Positions 44,896 to 57,304 are shown, counted from the stretch's first letter. The stretch is 64,000 nt of DNA from Buddleja alternifolia (GCA_019426215.1 CM033404.1:4030001-4094000), one strand, 5' to 3'. Notes: generated by a model from the sequence alone, not told the origin. Numbers and translations are program-made.

Positions 44896-45012
44896 CTTTC
44901 AATCAACACGGAAAAATGTGCTTATCTATAGTACAAAAGCTCACGTCACTAACTCTTTGTCTCTTTTGCTAAATAAAAAGCTCACCTACTCCTTTCCTAA
45001 ATCAAAAGCTGA

Positions 45013-45515
45013 GGCCTTGTTTGTTTATGTTTTCAAATTTCATTTTTAATATTCTGAATCACAAAATTCTAAAAATTCATAACACAAATCATTTTCATTT
45101 AAATTCTAATTAACTTTTTCAATTCCCCATATAACTACTTATCACTCACTATATCAATCATTTCACACATTTATCAATCAACATCATTTCCTCCAATCAT
45201 TATTTTTCTATTCAATCTTCCACTTTTACTATATATTAATAATAAATTTCATATTTCAAATTTCAAATTTCAAAATATATTAATATTAAATTAACTTTAT
45301 ATATCTATCTATCTTATTCTATTATTTATTTATTCACATAATCATTACACAAATAACTAACTCAATTATTTAACTCATATTTTACAAATCTCAACCACTA
45401 TTTAAAAACATAAACAAACACAACACGCATCATATTAATTCTCACACGAATCCATGTAATACGCATTCCCCAAAAAAATTTCAAAATTTCATTTCAAAAA
45501 CATAAACAAACAGAG
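45013..45515. mobile_element. AT-rich MITE (~500 bp), GTTTGTTTATGTTTT family
   Basis: Left end GGCCTTGTTTGTTTATGTTT and right end AAAAACATAAACAAACAGAG are inverted repeats. The interior is AT-rich and non-coding. Related copies are at 26870, 29400, 33840 and 52645. Confidence 0.6.
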
Positions 45516-45959
45516 CTTGACCTTTTTTTCTTTTACTAAATCAAAAGGTTCACTTACTCTTTACCTTTTGCTAAATCCAATGCACATTTACTCTTCTCCT
45601 CTTGGCGTGGAATCGAGTTAGATATTTCATGAAACAAAAAGCAATAAAATTTTTGTATTCAATATAAAATTAAGTTAAATATTTTTTGTTGTGTTTTGGT
45701 GTATATAATTGAGTGACACACCGAATTTTTGTAATCTCTTTTGGTTTCATCAATGCATAACTTTTATTTATTAAAAAAAAAATACTTCCCACACAGGATA
45801 TATATAAGAATTTTTCGCTAGATCCAAAGCTCGCTTACTCTTTTTCTTTTACTAAATCTAAAAAATTCTTACATATACCTGGTGTGGGATCCAGTTACAT
45901 CATCCAAGACACAACAAAAAATAATAAAAACATGTGTATTCAATATAAAAACAAATCAA

Positions 45960-46214
45960 GCAAAGGGGTGTGGCCTAGCGGTCACAAGACTTTCGGCCGT
46001 GAGAACCCACCCGTGTTCGAAACCCAGGTGATGCTTGGTCTGGGGAGTTTACTCTTCCGTCCTGCCCTGGGGGCCCCTGTGCTTAGCGAGCCCGTCGCCC
46101 ATGGGAAACCTAGGGCGGATTACCTCCAAACGTGGTTTGCGGGCTATTGCGTATGGACATATTTGCTTTGTTGGGTGACTGGCGAAAATTTACCTTGAAA
46201 TTTCTAAAAAAAAT
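45960..46214 (+). mobile_element. tRNA-derived SINE (~255 bp)
   Basis: The 5' head contains an A box (TGGCCTAGCGG) and a B box (GTTCGAAAC) about 35 bases apart, as in plant SINEs transcribed by RNA polymerase III. The 3' end is an A-rich tail. It sits in foldback-repeat DNA. Imperfect ~17-bp target duplications flank it: ATATAAAAACAAATCAA (45943-45959) and ATATAAAAATAAGTCAA (46215-46231). The repeat without the insertion is seen elsewhere in the window. It is not a functional tRNA gene. Confidence 0.85.
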
Positions 46215-46479
46215 ATATAAAAATAAGTCAAATATTTTTTATTGTATTTTGGTGTATATAACTACACCGGATGTATTTAAGAATTCTCCTCTAAATCCAA
46301 AGCTCACTTACTCTTTTTCTTTTGCTAAATCCAAAAAATTCTTGCATACACCTCGGTGTGCGATCCAATTACATACATTAAGACACACAAGAAAAAGATT
46401 GACTTATTTTTATATTTAATACACATTTTATTATTATTTTTTGTTGTGTCTTGGTGTATTTAAGGATTTTTCTATGGTG

Positions 46480-48730
46480 GATCGGGAGTAATACTTCTTG
46501 TGTATATCTCTTTCACGTATTGAGGTGTACTGTGAGTGAACCCCACACATAATTGCGTGAAAAAGGTAGACATAATGGTACATCTTGGAGTAACACTCTC
46601 GGTGTATCATAGAATTTATCGAGTGTATATAAGAATTTTACGCTAAATCCAAAGCTCACTTGCTCTTTTTCCTTTGCTAAATCCAAAGCTTACTCACTCT
46701 TTTTCTTTTGTTCAATACCTGACTTGTGTATCAATACCCTAATAATGCAAGCACAACATAATGTTATGGTATCGTTTTGTAGAACCTATTAGTAGATATG
46801 CTCAAGCACTAGTTCAATTTTTTTTATTTTTTTTGGTCTCAAACGGGGGATTTCGATTACCTTCAAATTGAATTGAAAAATTAAACACAAAATTGGAATG
46901 TAGGATTAAGTATAAACAAGGGAAAGAACCAAAAGAGAACACTGACATATGAGTGTGTTTTTTGATTTAAAGGTGTCCACGAGTCGAGCTCGAGCTTATT
47001 TAAAAAAAAAAAACGAAAAAAAACATATTTTTGCATTTATAAATATATTATTAAATATACTCATGATAAACACTGTGTGTCTTGGTGTATATAATTGAGT
47101 CCCACACCGGGTGTATATAAGAATTTTCCGCTAAATCAAAGGCTCACTTACTCCTTTTCTTTTGCTTAATCCAAAGCTCACTTACTCCATTTCTTTTGTT
47201 AAATCTGGAAAATTCTTGCATTCAACTCGGTACGTGACTCAATTACATACACCAAAACACAAAAAAAAAAAATTTAACTTGTTTTTATATTGAGTACATA
47301 TTTTTTTTATTATTTTTTGTTGTGTTCGTCCATGTAACTTAGTCCCGAGTGTATGTACGCAACAAAGCAGCTGGGCTCTGGATTTTGTTGAATGACAGCG
47401 CGCAAAGCAGTATGACAATAGACTCATTGTTTTACATTTTGTTGAATGACAGCGCGCAAAGCAGAATGACAATAGACTCATAGTTTTACTACAAAACTCA
47501 TATATTAATCCTCTCAAGTTTTTTCTCAGGACCGCTCGAATATTCCAATTTGGTAATTGATGCCTCATTTTCAAATTAATTTTCAATCATTAGGAGGCAT
47601 CCGTAAGATGCTTAAGCACATCGACTAATAGGTTCAACGAAACAATGCCCTAAGGAAACGAAATCGCTTAATGAAGGAAAATACAAAGTCGGGCAACACA
47701 CATATCCAAGCATGGGACAAGCCCATTCCCATCTTCCTTTTGTCCCCCACTTTATTACTTTTCTTTGTAATTCCCCATTCTCTTTTAATTCCCCCTCACT
47801 TTTCCTGTTTTTTGTCCCCTTCCCAATATTTTTTCTAAAGTTTAATACTCCCACCAACTCCATCCTCACCCAACCGTCCCACCTCTCTCTCACATTCACA
47901 AAACAACCCCACCAAAAATTTTCATTTCCAAAACAATCCTTATATTCCTTCTTTTTCTTTTTCACCTTAGCACCTCAACTTCATATACATCTTTTGTTTT
48001 TGCTACAACATTATCACTTTTACGTACCAATCTTCACGTTGGAGCCACGCTCAGATTGCGGGGGATGTTAGTGTATATTTAATATTACTCTACTATATCA
48101 TGTCTCCATCCACTAGTGTCTACAACTAGTGGATGTTTTCCTCAATTCATGTTTATTGTCTCCCCCATTTGTGTATAAATGGGTGTGTTATTGTAATCAA
48201 GTTATCAATCAATCTATTCACAATGTAGTCATTCAAGTTCTATCAATGTAATCCTTTTGTGTATTAGTTTTACCTACTTTCATATTCTATCAAGAGCAAC
48301 CATGAAATGAAGTCGATTAATGAAAGAAGATGCACTAAAAAAGATCGCAATTGATAAGGTAAGGAAGATATTAGGCAATGGCATGGAGTATGGACATTGA
48401 TCAAGATGACCTCGGATACGAACTAAATGACGCACTCTCAAGAATATAGACTGCACTCGGGTATCTCTAAGGGATCAAGTCTAAACGTAGTTCATGTAAT
48501 TCAATTGTAGTATCGATGATTCGTGATGTAAGACTATCTTGTATTTTTATTATAGGATCGTGCTCTCAAGTCTGTAGACTATCATGAACAATACAAAGTA
48601 TAGCTCGTATTATTTATTGCTCAGGTTGTCCGTCCGTGAATCTAAATAAATGACGGCATTTATAGAGTTTCCACACTGTACTGTAGAACGATTAACGGAT
48701 GTGACATCTCTTACTGGATGTCTTACGTGT
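46480..48730 (-). repeat. DUF674 3' flank, right arm of the large inverted duplication
   Basis: Reverse counterpart of 7498-9070. It includes a local duplication of about 57 bp (GAATGACAGCGCGCAAAGCA twice, about 47390-47465) that is single in the left arm, and the copia insertion 47691-48292. Foldback repeat pieces lie at about 46620-46690 and 47080-47345. No gene. Confidence 0.75.
47691..48292 (+). mobile_element. 5'-truncated copia tail with LTR (48066-48292)
   Basis: Absent from the inverted partner, which reads from AAATACAAA directly to sequence next to GAGCAACCATG. A purine tract GCGGGGGA precedes TGTTAGTGTATATTTAAT. The 227-bp LTR ends CATATTCTATCA. The preceding ~370 bases are CT-rich and non-coding. 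The LTR start resembles the one at 59324. Confidence 0.6.
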
Positions 48731-49016
48731 GTATTTGGTTGACGGTCTTGATTGAATATCGTAGGGTCGGGTCATGGGTTGACCTTGCCCAGATCATTAA
48801 AAACACACGAATTTTGGAGTGTAATGTAAATATTATTATATCAAGGGCCTCTGAAAAAACATTGTCTCGTATAATCGTAGACATCCAGGCCCATGACCCC
48901 ATGATATACTTAAATACGAGGGTACGATGCTCTAAGTAATATTTCGGCATACGAGGATATGATGCTCTAAGTAATATTTTAGCATATCAGACATGTGTGA
49001 ATGTGATGAATCAATG
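48731..49016. other. 3' region of the DUF674 gene at 49017
   Basis: Non-coding, with a 35-bp tandem repeat (two units, about 48916-48985, GATGCTCTAAGTAATATTT). It is missing from the inverted partner locus. Confidence 0.5.
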
Positions 49017-51032
49017 TCACGTTTCTTTCTTCACTTGTCTCCTTGAAACGGGTTTCAGGCCGTCGGTTAAGGCTGAAGTCGAGGTAAGAGATGCCTTCAA
49101 TATGTTTAAAGCCTGCAGTAAGAAAATGAATATATTACATGTATTTGTGGGAAATCATGATTCCCCTATAATATAAACTTCTATCACATAAAGCACCCAA
49201 AAAAAGAAAAAAAAACTGACACATAAAAGATAAAGGGGGTTAATATTGGCACTCCACAATTTTATAAGGCCATTTCAATAATTTTATAATTTGCATAGAT
49301 GGACAAGAATGCCCTCATCGTGTGATTATTGATTAAAACTTCATAAAATTTAAAAGATATATTTGTCCCCTTATATTGTAAATTATTGGTTAAGAATATA
49401 TTCTTACTTAAAAGTAAAATAAGAAGAATCATTTATTAGGAATAAGAAGAAACAAAGGTAATATATATTTGAGATGTGCTTAACTTTGCATGCATGTCCT
49501 TGTCCTACAAAGATCTTTTGAAATATATTTAAATTGATTATAGGAATCATGTTTTATTCATTGAAGGGTATTTTTGTCAACATAACAAAATGAAAAGAAA
49601 TATAGAGTGCATATATCAAAATGTGGAGTGCTAATATCAACTCGCAAAGATAAATTCTCACCTCTTCCATCCCAATCTCAAATTTAAGTTCCTCAACGCC
49701 ATAGACTGGGATTTTAAGACTGGTGAGGAGGAAAAGGCTGGAGACTGCAGAGAAAGGTGTAACAACCAAATCATCAGTTACCATAAACTTTGCCGGTCCC
49801 TTAACATAACCCAACGTGCCATTCCCATCTACAAATTGCACATTCGAAACGGAATAAGGCATAACAAGAGTGATGTCTTCAATGTGAGAGAAAATATGAT
49901 TCGTGGAAAGATACTCTGGAGGAAGCTCAGGTTGAAGTAGAATGTTTTTCAAATCCTCGTTTTTCAAATACCTTCCACCCTCTAAATTTATTATGCTCTG
50001 GTACAAGTTATCTACACTCCCGATAGAAGTATCGACGCCCAAATGATGTACAACTGTTCCTAACGGAATCACAAGCAAACTGAAAAGAAAATTAATGAAA
50101 TCTTCATCTGCTTCAACAAGTAGGATTTTGTTGGTTGATTTTCTTATGATGGCATTCACAATTATCTTCTGAGACGTCGCACCTTCACCAGTATGTGGCA
50201 GTTGAGAAATTGTAGTCGCGGATACCATTTGCCTTTTATGAAAAATGAGGTCCGATAGCGGAGTTTTGGAAACTAATGAGCCTTTGAGCAAATCCATGAT
50301 CTGAAAAAGAATAAAGAATAAAACTAAGATATTAAAAAATAGTCCAAATGGACGATGCAATTCTACTGAATTATAATGCCTTATCTTGAAAGGGAGGCTC
50401 ACCTCTTTGAAACCAGCAATAACCGTTCTTTTCTCGAGCCCATCCGTCTCTCTAATACCAAGATTGTTGAGAATTTTCATGCAAGACCCTACCGAATTAG
50501 GCAAGATCTGTAGATGATCAGTTATTAAGAAAGAAGTTGTTTCTTTTGTAAAAACTCCACCATTTTCGTCTGCAGTTTGGATTTTTGAACTTTCTAGAAA
50601 TATTTGTCTATCGAATAGCATCGCAGGTTTGATTTTAAAGCTATCCTTGTTCATGATTACAAAATTCGAAGAGGTGCTTCCACAAGTGAAGTATTTGGTG
50701 GGCACACTACCATCTAAGTTCAATTTCAGTTTCTGACATAGAGGTGCAAGTGAATTTCTTGCATTGAGTAGGATCTGTTTACCCGTAGCAGTACAGAAAT
50801 GGCGGCTTTCAAGATTCGATAAACCTTGATACAAAGTGTTCAAGCTTCCAATTGTAGGTGCCTGATCTGCAAAGTGCTTGGCCAGGAGCCTCACTATTGT
50901 TCCAAGAGGCAATGTCAGGAAGCTTAACAAAACATCAGCAAAACTGCAATCGACCTCAGCGAAGAGTACTTTGTTTTTCTCTTTGTTTATCACAACTTTC
51001 AAACTGAACTTTACTTCCTCTGAAATGGACAT
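49017..51032 (-). CDS. DUF674 family protein, intact three-exon gene (454 aa)
   Basis: Exons in transcription order: 51032-50403, 50300-49662, 49112-49017. Introns are 102 and 549 bp, GT-AG, phase 0, with acceptors TTTCAG and CTGCAG. The two-repeat layout matches the gene at 37225: LPLGTIVRLL (41-50) in half 1, IPLGTVVHHL in half 2, FLITDHLQILPN and FMVTDDLVVTPF, and a C-terminal ALNILKASLTSTSALTDGLK tail. Only C117 of the cysteine cluster remains, so any metal site is lost here. Intron 1 is a multiple of three and has no stop. Its retention would insert 34 residues containing a hydrophobic run (FGLFFNILVLFFILF). This is the inverted partner of the broken copy at 5370-6575. Upstream of 51088 the shared promoter block is not recognisable. 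Function unknown. Confidence 0.92.
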
Positions 51033-51790
51033 TTTCTCGGACTCTCAGTTGCAGTATTTCAGTAAACTAAGAACGAAAACAATGGCTTAAATTGTTGGGT
51101 GTAAATAAGTACTAAAGGCGAAAGCGAAAGAGATATATGGAGGATAATATAAATTTCAAAATGAGAGTTTTACAATGAATTTTTTCAAGCTAATGTAATA
51201 TAGCCTTGGAATATATTTGGATGACAAGGAGAATTTTCTAATTCTCACTAAGCTCTTGGCCAAGCTCTCTATATTTCTATCTATTTCACACCCCAAATGA
51301 ACAAGTAACAAGCCTATACAAGTCTCTAAAGGAATGGATTTCAAATTTGCTATCTTATTTCTTACATGCAAAGTAATAAATTCTAATTGGTTGATTCAAA
51401 CCATGATAATGCGCTTATGTTGGCAAATTTTTGTATATACCCAGTGTAGAACCCTGCATACAGCAAGACACAATAAAAATAATAAAAAAATGTGTATTCA
51501 CTTAAAAACAAAAGTCAATTTTTTTTTTTTTATTATGTGTTGATGCATACATCTAGATCCCACGTCGAGTGTATACAAGAATTTTCCCTTAGGTTTGCGC
51601 CCGGAATATTCTAGACCAATTTACTTGATCATTAAGTATTGTAAATTGCATATGGTGACTTCCTTTGCATGGATGCAGTTGCTTCAATCTTGTGGGTCAG
51701 AATTGTCCTCCCACTTGTGAAGTGGCCCACTTTCTTGCTTAGGAGTGAAGGGCTTTAATTTGATAGGTTAATTTCCAATGAATTGCAAAA
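51033..51790. other. 5' flank of the DUF674 gene at 51032
   Basis: The first ~55 bases match the leaders of other copies (ACTAAGAACGAAAACAATGG). Further out the sequence is unique, then a foldback repeat lies at about 51425-51590. There is no clear TATA element. Confidence 0.5.
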
Positions 51791-52330
51791 AAAAATTGGA
51801 CCCAGACTCGGTCCCATTCCGAACCCATCCCGGATCTAGTTATTTCCCGATGGGTCCGGGTCCTTCTCGTTGGACACGGCTGATTTTTGTTAAAAAAAAA
51901 AGTTTTTTTTCTTTTTTTCTTCTTCTTCCATGCCGCTTCTTCTTCCTTTTTCTTCTTCTTCTTCTACACCAACAAACATGAACAACAAAACAAAAAACGA
52001 TTGAAACATCCAACATAAGTTCATTAATTTTACAGTAAACCGATAATTAAAATAAAAGTCACATGATTTCATTATGTCCATATATATATATATATATATC
52101 CATCTACCAAAAAGAAATAGAGAATAAGATATTAGGGTTTAATTGATATAATTATTATTATATATAAAAAAAAATTTAAAAAAATATTATACTATCGGGA
52201 TGGGTCCGGGATGAGAAATCAATTGGACTCATTTCTCGTCCCGAATTCGGCCGGGTCTTGAATTTTGATATTCGGACTCAGTTTCAATTTTTGGACTTAT
52301 TCCCATCCCATTAAAAATGAGTTCGAGATA
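51787..52330. mobile_element. GGGTCCGGG-type MITE-like element
   Basis: The left part (CCCATCCCGGATCTAG, GATGGGTCCGGGTCC) and right part (GGGATGGGTCCGGGATGAG, CCGGGTCTTGAATTTTGATA) share inverted and repeated motifs around an AT-rich core with a (TA) run. Ends and target duplication not resolved. Confidence 0.45.
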
Positions 52331-52369
52331 AATATTCATTAGACCTGATTTGATTGTCATCTAATTGTG

Positions 52370-53430
52370 TATGAATTTTTTGGATTTACCAAAAGAAGAA
52401 GAGTAGTGAGCTTTGGATTTAGCAAAAGAAAATGAATGTGTACCGTATAGTGTGTTGGGATCCACCACAAAAAAAGAAAAAAAGGCAAGGCCAATGACAA
52501 ATCAAAAAGACATTGACCCCTACATATTTTGGGGGTCACTACGTCGAGTAATGGGGTTGTCAACTTCATAGCCCCATCCCATCTTTTTCTCCTATATAAA
52601 TAGGAGTTCTTCCTGTGATTTTCTGCACAGAAGGAAAGTGAAGCGAAGCGTTGTTTGTTTATGTTTATAAAAAAAAAAATTAAATATTTTGGATTACAAA
52701 ATATTTAAAAATCATAACACAAATTATTTTAATTTAAATTTACCATTTTTCAAATTAAATTTTTAAATCTTTATATAACTATCTATCAATCATTATATCT
52801 ATTATTCATACAATTATCAATTAAAATTATTTACTCCAATCATTATTTCTCTTCCCTTTTCATCTTTTACAATTTTTAATTTATATAATTTTATAATTTC
52901 TTTATTCACATAATTATTATATAAATAACTAATTCAATCATTCAACACATAATACATCAACCTATCACAATTAATTTCACATATTTTACAAATTTCAACC
53001 ATTTTTATAAAACATAAACAATCACAATACACATCACATGATTTTCATACGAATTTCAGTAGTACAAAACTTAAATATATACTTACATATACAAAAATTA
53101 AATATATTTATTATTTTTCACTTAAATATATACTTACATATACAAAAATTAATACTAAGAGCTTGCAGAAAGGAGCGAAATTTGGTCGTGAATCAGGTAG
53201 ACCTTACACAGCTTTATCATTTTAGTTTAGGAAGAATTTGCGGAGATGCAAAAGAACCTGAATACTTAATGTTTTACTGCTTGAATCGCCTCTACTTGCA
53301 TAAATCATAATATTAACTATAATCCTAACAGTTTTGATCCACTTTTGGTACACGAGACTGTGTTATTTTCTTGTCTGCCAGATATTGGAGACGATGAATA
53401 AGCCCCGCTAAAAGATGATGAATAATGGGA
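52370..53430. repeat. Repeat-rich intergenic region
   Basis: A minisatellite fragment (about 52378-52435), the reverse of the conserved block of 31.24-31.40 kb (52440-52610), a GTTTGTTTATG-family MITE (52645-53040), then a ~45-bp direct repeat (CTTAAATATATACTTACATA) at 53060-53150. From about 53330 on it is DUF674 3' flank. No gene. Confidence 0.5.
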
Positions 53431-54443
53431 CCTTGGTACTTATTTAAGAAACCAAAAAGCATTGGGGTTGCAACTAATATTTATACGTTTTGTGATCCCC
53501 TTTTATGTTCGCATATTTGGTTTGAATTTAATTTGAGTGGCAAAGTAGAACTAAGATTTGGGTATCATTGAATGGCAGGCCATAAGGCAGTGGAGTGACA
53601 TCTAGGGGTGGGGATCGAGTCGAGCTCAGGATCAAGTCAAGTTCTAGATGGGGGTGGGCAGGCATCGAGTCATGCTGGATCGTGAGTCTCGCAAGCTAGC
53701 TGGAGTCAAGCTCGAGTCGTGCTTTTCAGACCAGCTAAGCTCGAGCCAAATAATATCTGATCAGAGGCTTGCGCTCTCGAGCCTAAATAAAAAAAATATT
53801 TTATTCCTTTATTGATTTATTAATATATAAAATATAGTATTTATATATTTAGTAATATATATAATATTATAGTTTATAATATTATATATGTATAAATAAT
53901 TATAAATTTAATATTTATCATGGTTATATTTAACAATATTTCTGGATGCCGCATGTGAAACAAATTCGAAATATTCAACACCTCTTGCATATGATGCATA
54001 GTATAATATCTTGAATTCAATTGATAACCCATCCCACCAAGGCGTAGGATAGATTTATTAGAGATTTCGGCATTATTTGAAATTTTGTGCCAAATGGATA
54101 ATATGTTTATACAATAGCTCAGTGATAAGTGTCATCCGTCATGTCTTCACAACCAACCGTTGCCTAAGGAAATGAAATCGCTTAATGAAGGAAAATATGA
54201 TAGCTTCAAAGACAAATCAAATTACAGTATGAATCCAGGAGAGCAATCAGTAACAAAATTTAGATTCATCAAGAGCATGCCAAAGAGTAGTTGAGCCTGC
54301 CTATTAACAGGCTCTAAGAAAAGATACACAAGGAAAATGAAATCGCTTAATGAAGGCAAATACGGAAAAAAACTCAAACTTAAAAACTTTAACAAGCAAA
54401 TTAAGCAATGGCATGGACCTATGAGAATGTGGTCAAATCAAAG
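53431..54443 (-). repeat. DUF674 3' flank of the gene at 54444
   Basis: In reverse it matches 38.8-39.9 kb and 0-1.1 kb (for example GAATGGCAGGCCATAAGGCA). A GAGCTCG-rich MITE-like stretch lies at about 53600-53900. Confidence 0.65.
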
Positions 54444-56014
54444 TCACTTTTCTTGCTTCAATTGTCTCTTCAAAATGGGTTTGAGGCCATCGGTTAAAGC
54501 TGAAGTCGAGGTAAAAGATGACTTCAGTATGTTTAAAGCCTGCAATATCAATAAAAGGATTATATTAGATTGTACTAGTGAGAAATCATATTTTCCCTAC
54601 AGAATATGTTTCGATCATATAAAAGCTAAATCCTCACCTCTTCCATCCCAATCTCAAATCGAAGTTCCTCAACATCAGAAAACGGAATTTTGAGGTTTTT
54701 GATTAAGGAAAGGCTGGAGATTGCAGAAGAAGGTGTCACAACCAAATCATCAGTTACCATAAACATTGCTGGTCCTTTAACATAACCCGACTTTCTGTTC
54801 AGATCTACAAAATTCATATTTGAACCATTGTAATGATTACTCATGACTTCAGTGTGAGAGAAAATCTGGTTCTTGGAGAGATACTCTGGTGGAAGCTGAG
54901 GTTTAAGTAGAGCGCTCTTTAAATTCTCAGTATTCAGATACCTCTCAGTGTCCAAGTTTGCTATGCTCCTGTACAAATTATCAGCACTCCCGAGACAAGT
55001 GTTACTGCCCAAGAGACAAACAGCTCTTCCTAAGGGAATCGTGAGCAAACTGAAAAGAAAATCGATGAAATCCTCATCAGCTTGAGCTAGAAGGACTTTG
55101 TTGGTTGATTTTCTAATGATGGCTTTTAAAATCATCTTCTTAGTAGTAGAATCTTCAGTAATATGTGGCAGTGATGATCGCAGTTGAGATATTACAATAT
55201 TGGTTGAGTCCACCCGACTTTTATGCATAATGACGTCTGTCAGTGGAGTTCTGGAAAATAATGATGCCTTGAGTAATTCCATTATCTGATGAGAATAAAA
55301 GTAGGATGGTAAAAAGATACTCCCAAGTAATACTGCATTTAAACATTTATAGTTTGCGAGATTATCTGAAAAAAAGTAATGAAGATTTACCTCTTTGAGA
55401 CCAACAGGGACTGTTCTTTCCTCGAGCTCGTTCGTGTCTCTAATACCAAGATTGTTGAGAATCTGTATGCAAACCCCTGCCAAATTAGGAACCACCTGCA
55501 GATCGTCAGTGATTAAGAAAGTTGCAGTTTCTTTTGTGAAAACTCCCCCACTATTGTCTGCAGGTTTGATTTTTGAACTTTTTAGAATTATTTCTCTGAA
55601 TAAATCCTCATATTTGCATTTCAAGTCATCTCTGTTCATGACCACGTCATAACACCACTCTCCACAAATGAAGCATTTGGTGGGCTTACTATCATCTAAG
55701 TTCAGTTTCAGTTCCTTACATAGAGGTGCAAGTGAATTTCTTGCATTGAGCAGGATCTGTTTACCCGTAGCACTACAGAAATGGCGGCTTTCAAGATTCG
55801 ATAAACCTTGATACAAAGTGCTCAAGCTTCCAATTCTAGGTGCTTGATCTGCGAAGTGATTGGCGAGGAGCCTCACTATTGTTCCCAGAGGCAACGTCAT
55901 AACGGTTATCAAAACATCTGCAAAATTGCCGTCAACTTCGGCAAAGAGTACCTTGTTTTCCTCTTTGTTTATCACAACTTTCAAAGTGAAATTTACTCCC
56001 ACTGAGGCAGACAT
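54444..56014 (-). CDS. DUF674 family protein, intact three-exon gene (455 aa)
   Basis: Exons in transcription order: 56014-55391, 55285-54638, 54539-54444. Introns are 105 and 98 bp, GT-AG, phase 0. Half 1: LPLGTIVRLL (41-50), IGSLSTLYQGL, FLITDDLQVVPN. Half 2: IPLGRAVCLL, LGSADNLYRSI, FMVTDDLVVTPS. The tail exon reads ALNILKSSFTSTSALTDGLK. C114, C117, C121 and C133 form a CX2C-X3-C-X11-C cluster, a possible zinc site differing in spacing from the gene at 37225. Intron 1 is in frame and stop-free, so retention would add 35 residues. The ATG is supported by the promoter block 50-100 bases upstream. The closest relatives are the gene at 37225 and the fragment at 42253. Function unknown. Confidence 0.92.
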
Positions 56015-56130
56015 TGCAGTACTTTAGAGTAAACTCAGAAAGAATACAATGGATTACATACAAATAATCTTCTCCTTTTAAAGCCAAAATAGTGGAAGAC
56101 CTTTAATTAGTGACGCTTCATATTCCAACA
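56015..56130 (-). promoter_or_regulatory. DUF674 promoter block and leader (copy 7)
   Basis: In reverse: GAAGCGTCACTAATTAAAGG, CCACTATTTTGGC, then TTTAAAAGGAGAAGATTATT, ending about 35 bases before the ATG-proximal ACTCTAAAGTACTGCA leader. Conserved with 37101-37224. Confidence 0.65.
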
Positions 56131-56860
56131 TTTTTTATTTTTTTGCTAATAAACAATATTTTCCGCTATATCCAACAATAATAAAAAAACGTATTCGATA
56201 TAAAAACAAGCCCAATATTTTTTATTTTTTTGTGGTGTTTTGGTGTATATAACTGGATCACATACCGGGTGTATGTAAGAATTTTTCACTAAATCCAAAG
56301 CTCACTTACTTTTTTTCTTTTGTTAAATCAAAAGCTCACACTTACTCTTTTTCATTTGCCAACAGTTACTCATTTTTTTTGCTAAATCCGGAAAATTCTT
56401 ATATACATTTGGTGTAAGATCTAATTATATATACCAAGATACAACAAACAATAATTTAAAAAAACTTGTATTTAATATAAAAACAAATCAAATAATTTTT
56501 ATTATTTTTTGTGGTGTTTTATGATTTATAATTGGATCCTACACTGGGTGTATATAAGAATTTTCCGCTCAATCCACAGCTCACTTACTTTTTTTCTTTT
56601 ATTAAATCAAAAGCTTGCTTTTTTTCTTTTGCTAAATCAAAAGATCATTTAATCTTTTTCTTTTGCTAAATCAAAAGATCACTTAATCTTTTTCTTTTGC
56701 TAAATCAAAAGCTCATTTACTCTTTTTATTTTGCTATCACTTACTCTCTTTTTTTTTTTTGCTAAATCCGGGAAATTCTTTCATACACCTGGTATGAGAT
56801 CCAGTTATATACACCTCTTAGAGATAGTAGCATCAGAATATGAAAAAATAGTCAATAAAC
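56131..56860. repeat. Foldback repeat/minisatellite array
   Basis: Hairpin units near 56150-56290 and 56390-56570, followed by five to six minisatellite units in reverse (TTTTTCTTTTGCTAAATC; about 56570-56770). No gene. Confidence 0.7.
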
Positions 56861-57300
56861 AATAAGACTAAGCTTAAACATAAAGATAACAACACGAGAA
56901 TTTTAACATAATTCGGCATAACTTGCCTACATCCACGAGCCAACACTTAGACTACATCTTTATTTCTCAAGAGTGAATCAATCAATTACAAGGAGAGTTC
57001 TAATATTTATAATAGTGGAGAAGTCTAAACCCTAACAAATAAGGAAAACAATCCTTAACGACTTAAGAAACAATTCCTATCACAATAGGAAGCAAACCCA
57101 ATCAAAATAAGACTTGAACCTATCAAAATCCGTCCAAAATCTCGCCAACTTGTGCCCTAAGTCTTGGATCCCCGTACAGTAGCTGCGGCTAAAACACCAG
57201 TAGCCATGGCTAAAATCATTGTTGACACTCTGAAATGGTAGCCTCTCGCGGCTAAGCTCGTGGCTACCAACTAATTCCAAGTTCATCTTCACCTTATGCA
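56861..57300 (-). mobile_element. Copia LTR-like fragment, reverse orientation
   Basis: The phrase TTCGGCATAACTTGCCTACA followed by TCCACGAGCC resembles, in reverse, the GGxxTAGGCxxxTTGCCGAACC phrase of plant copia LTRs. Ends not determined. It adjoins the pol fragment. Confidence 0.4.
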
Positions 57301-57304
57301 CCCA

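Noticed and set aside
45963..46035. A tRNA gene
   Set aside because: A and B boxes are present, but no complete cloverleaf with a matched acceptor stem. The A-rich tail and flanking duplications make it a SINE.
45884..46419. Open frames around 46 kb
   Set aside because: They run through the tRNA-like head and body of a SINE.
47612..48071. Open frames of 117-119 codons on both strands
   Set aside because: Low-complexity CT-rich sequence of a truncated copia tail, and absent from the inverted partner locus.
49554..51032. A 492-residue single-exon gene
   Set aside because: The frame reads through intron 1 and ends inside intron 2. The three-exon model restores the conserved C-terminal tail.
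54626..56014. A 462-residue single-exon gene
   Set aside because: Same situation: intron 1 (105 bp) is in frame, but splicing to the conserved tail exon at 54539-54444 matches the family.
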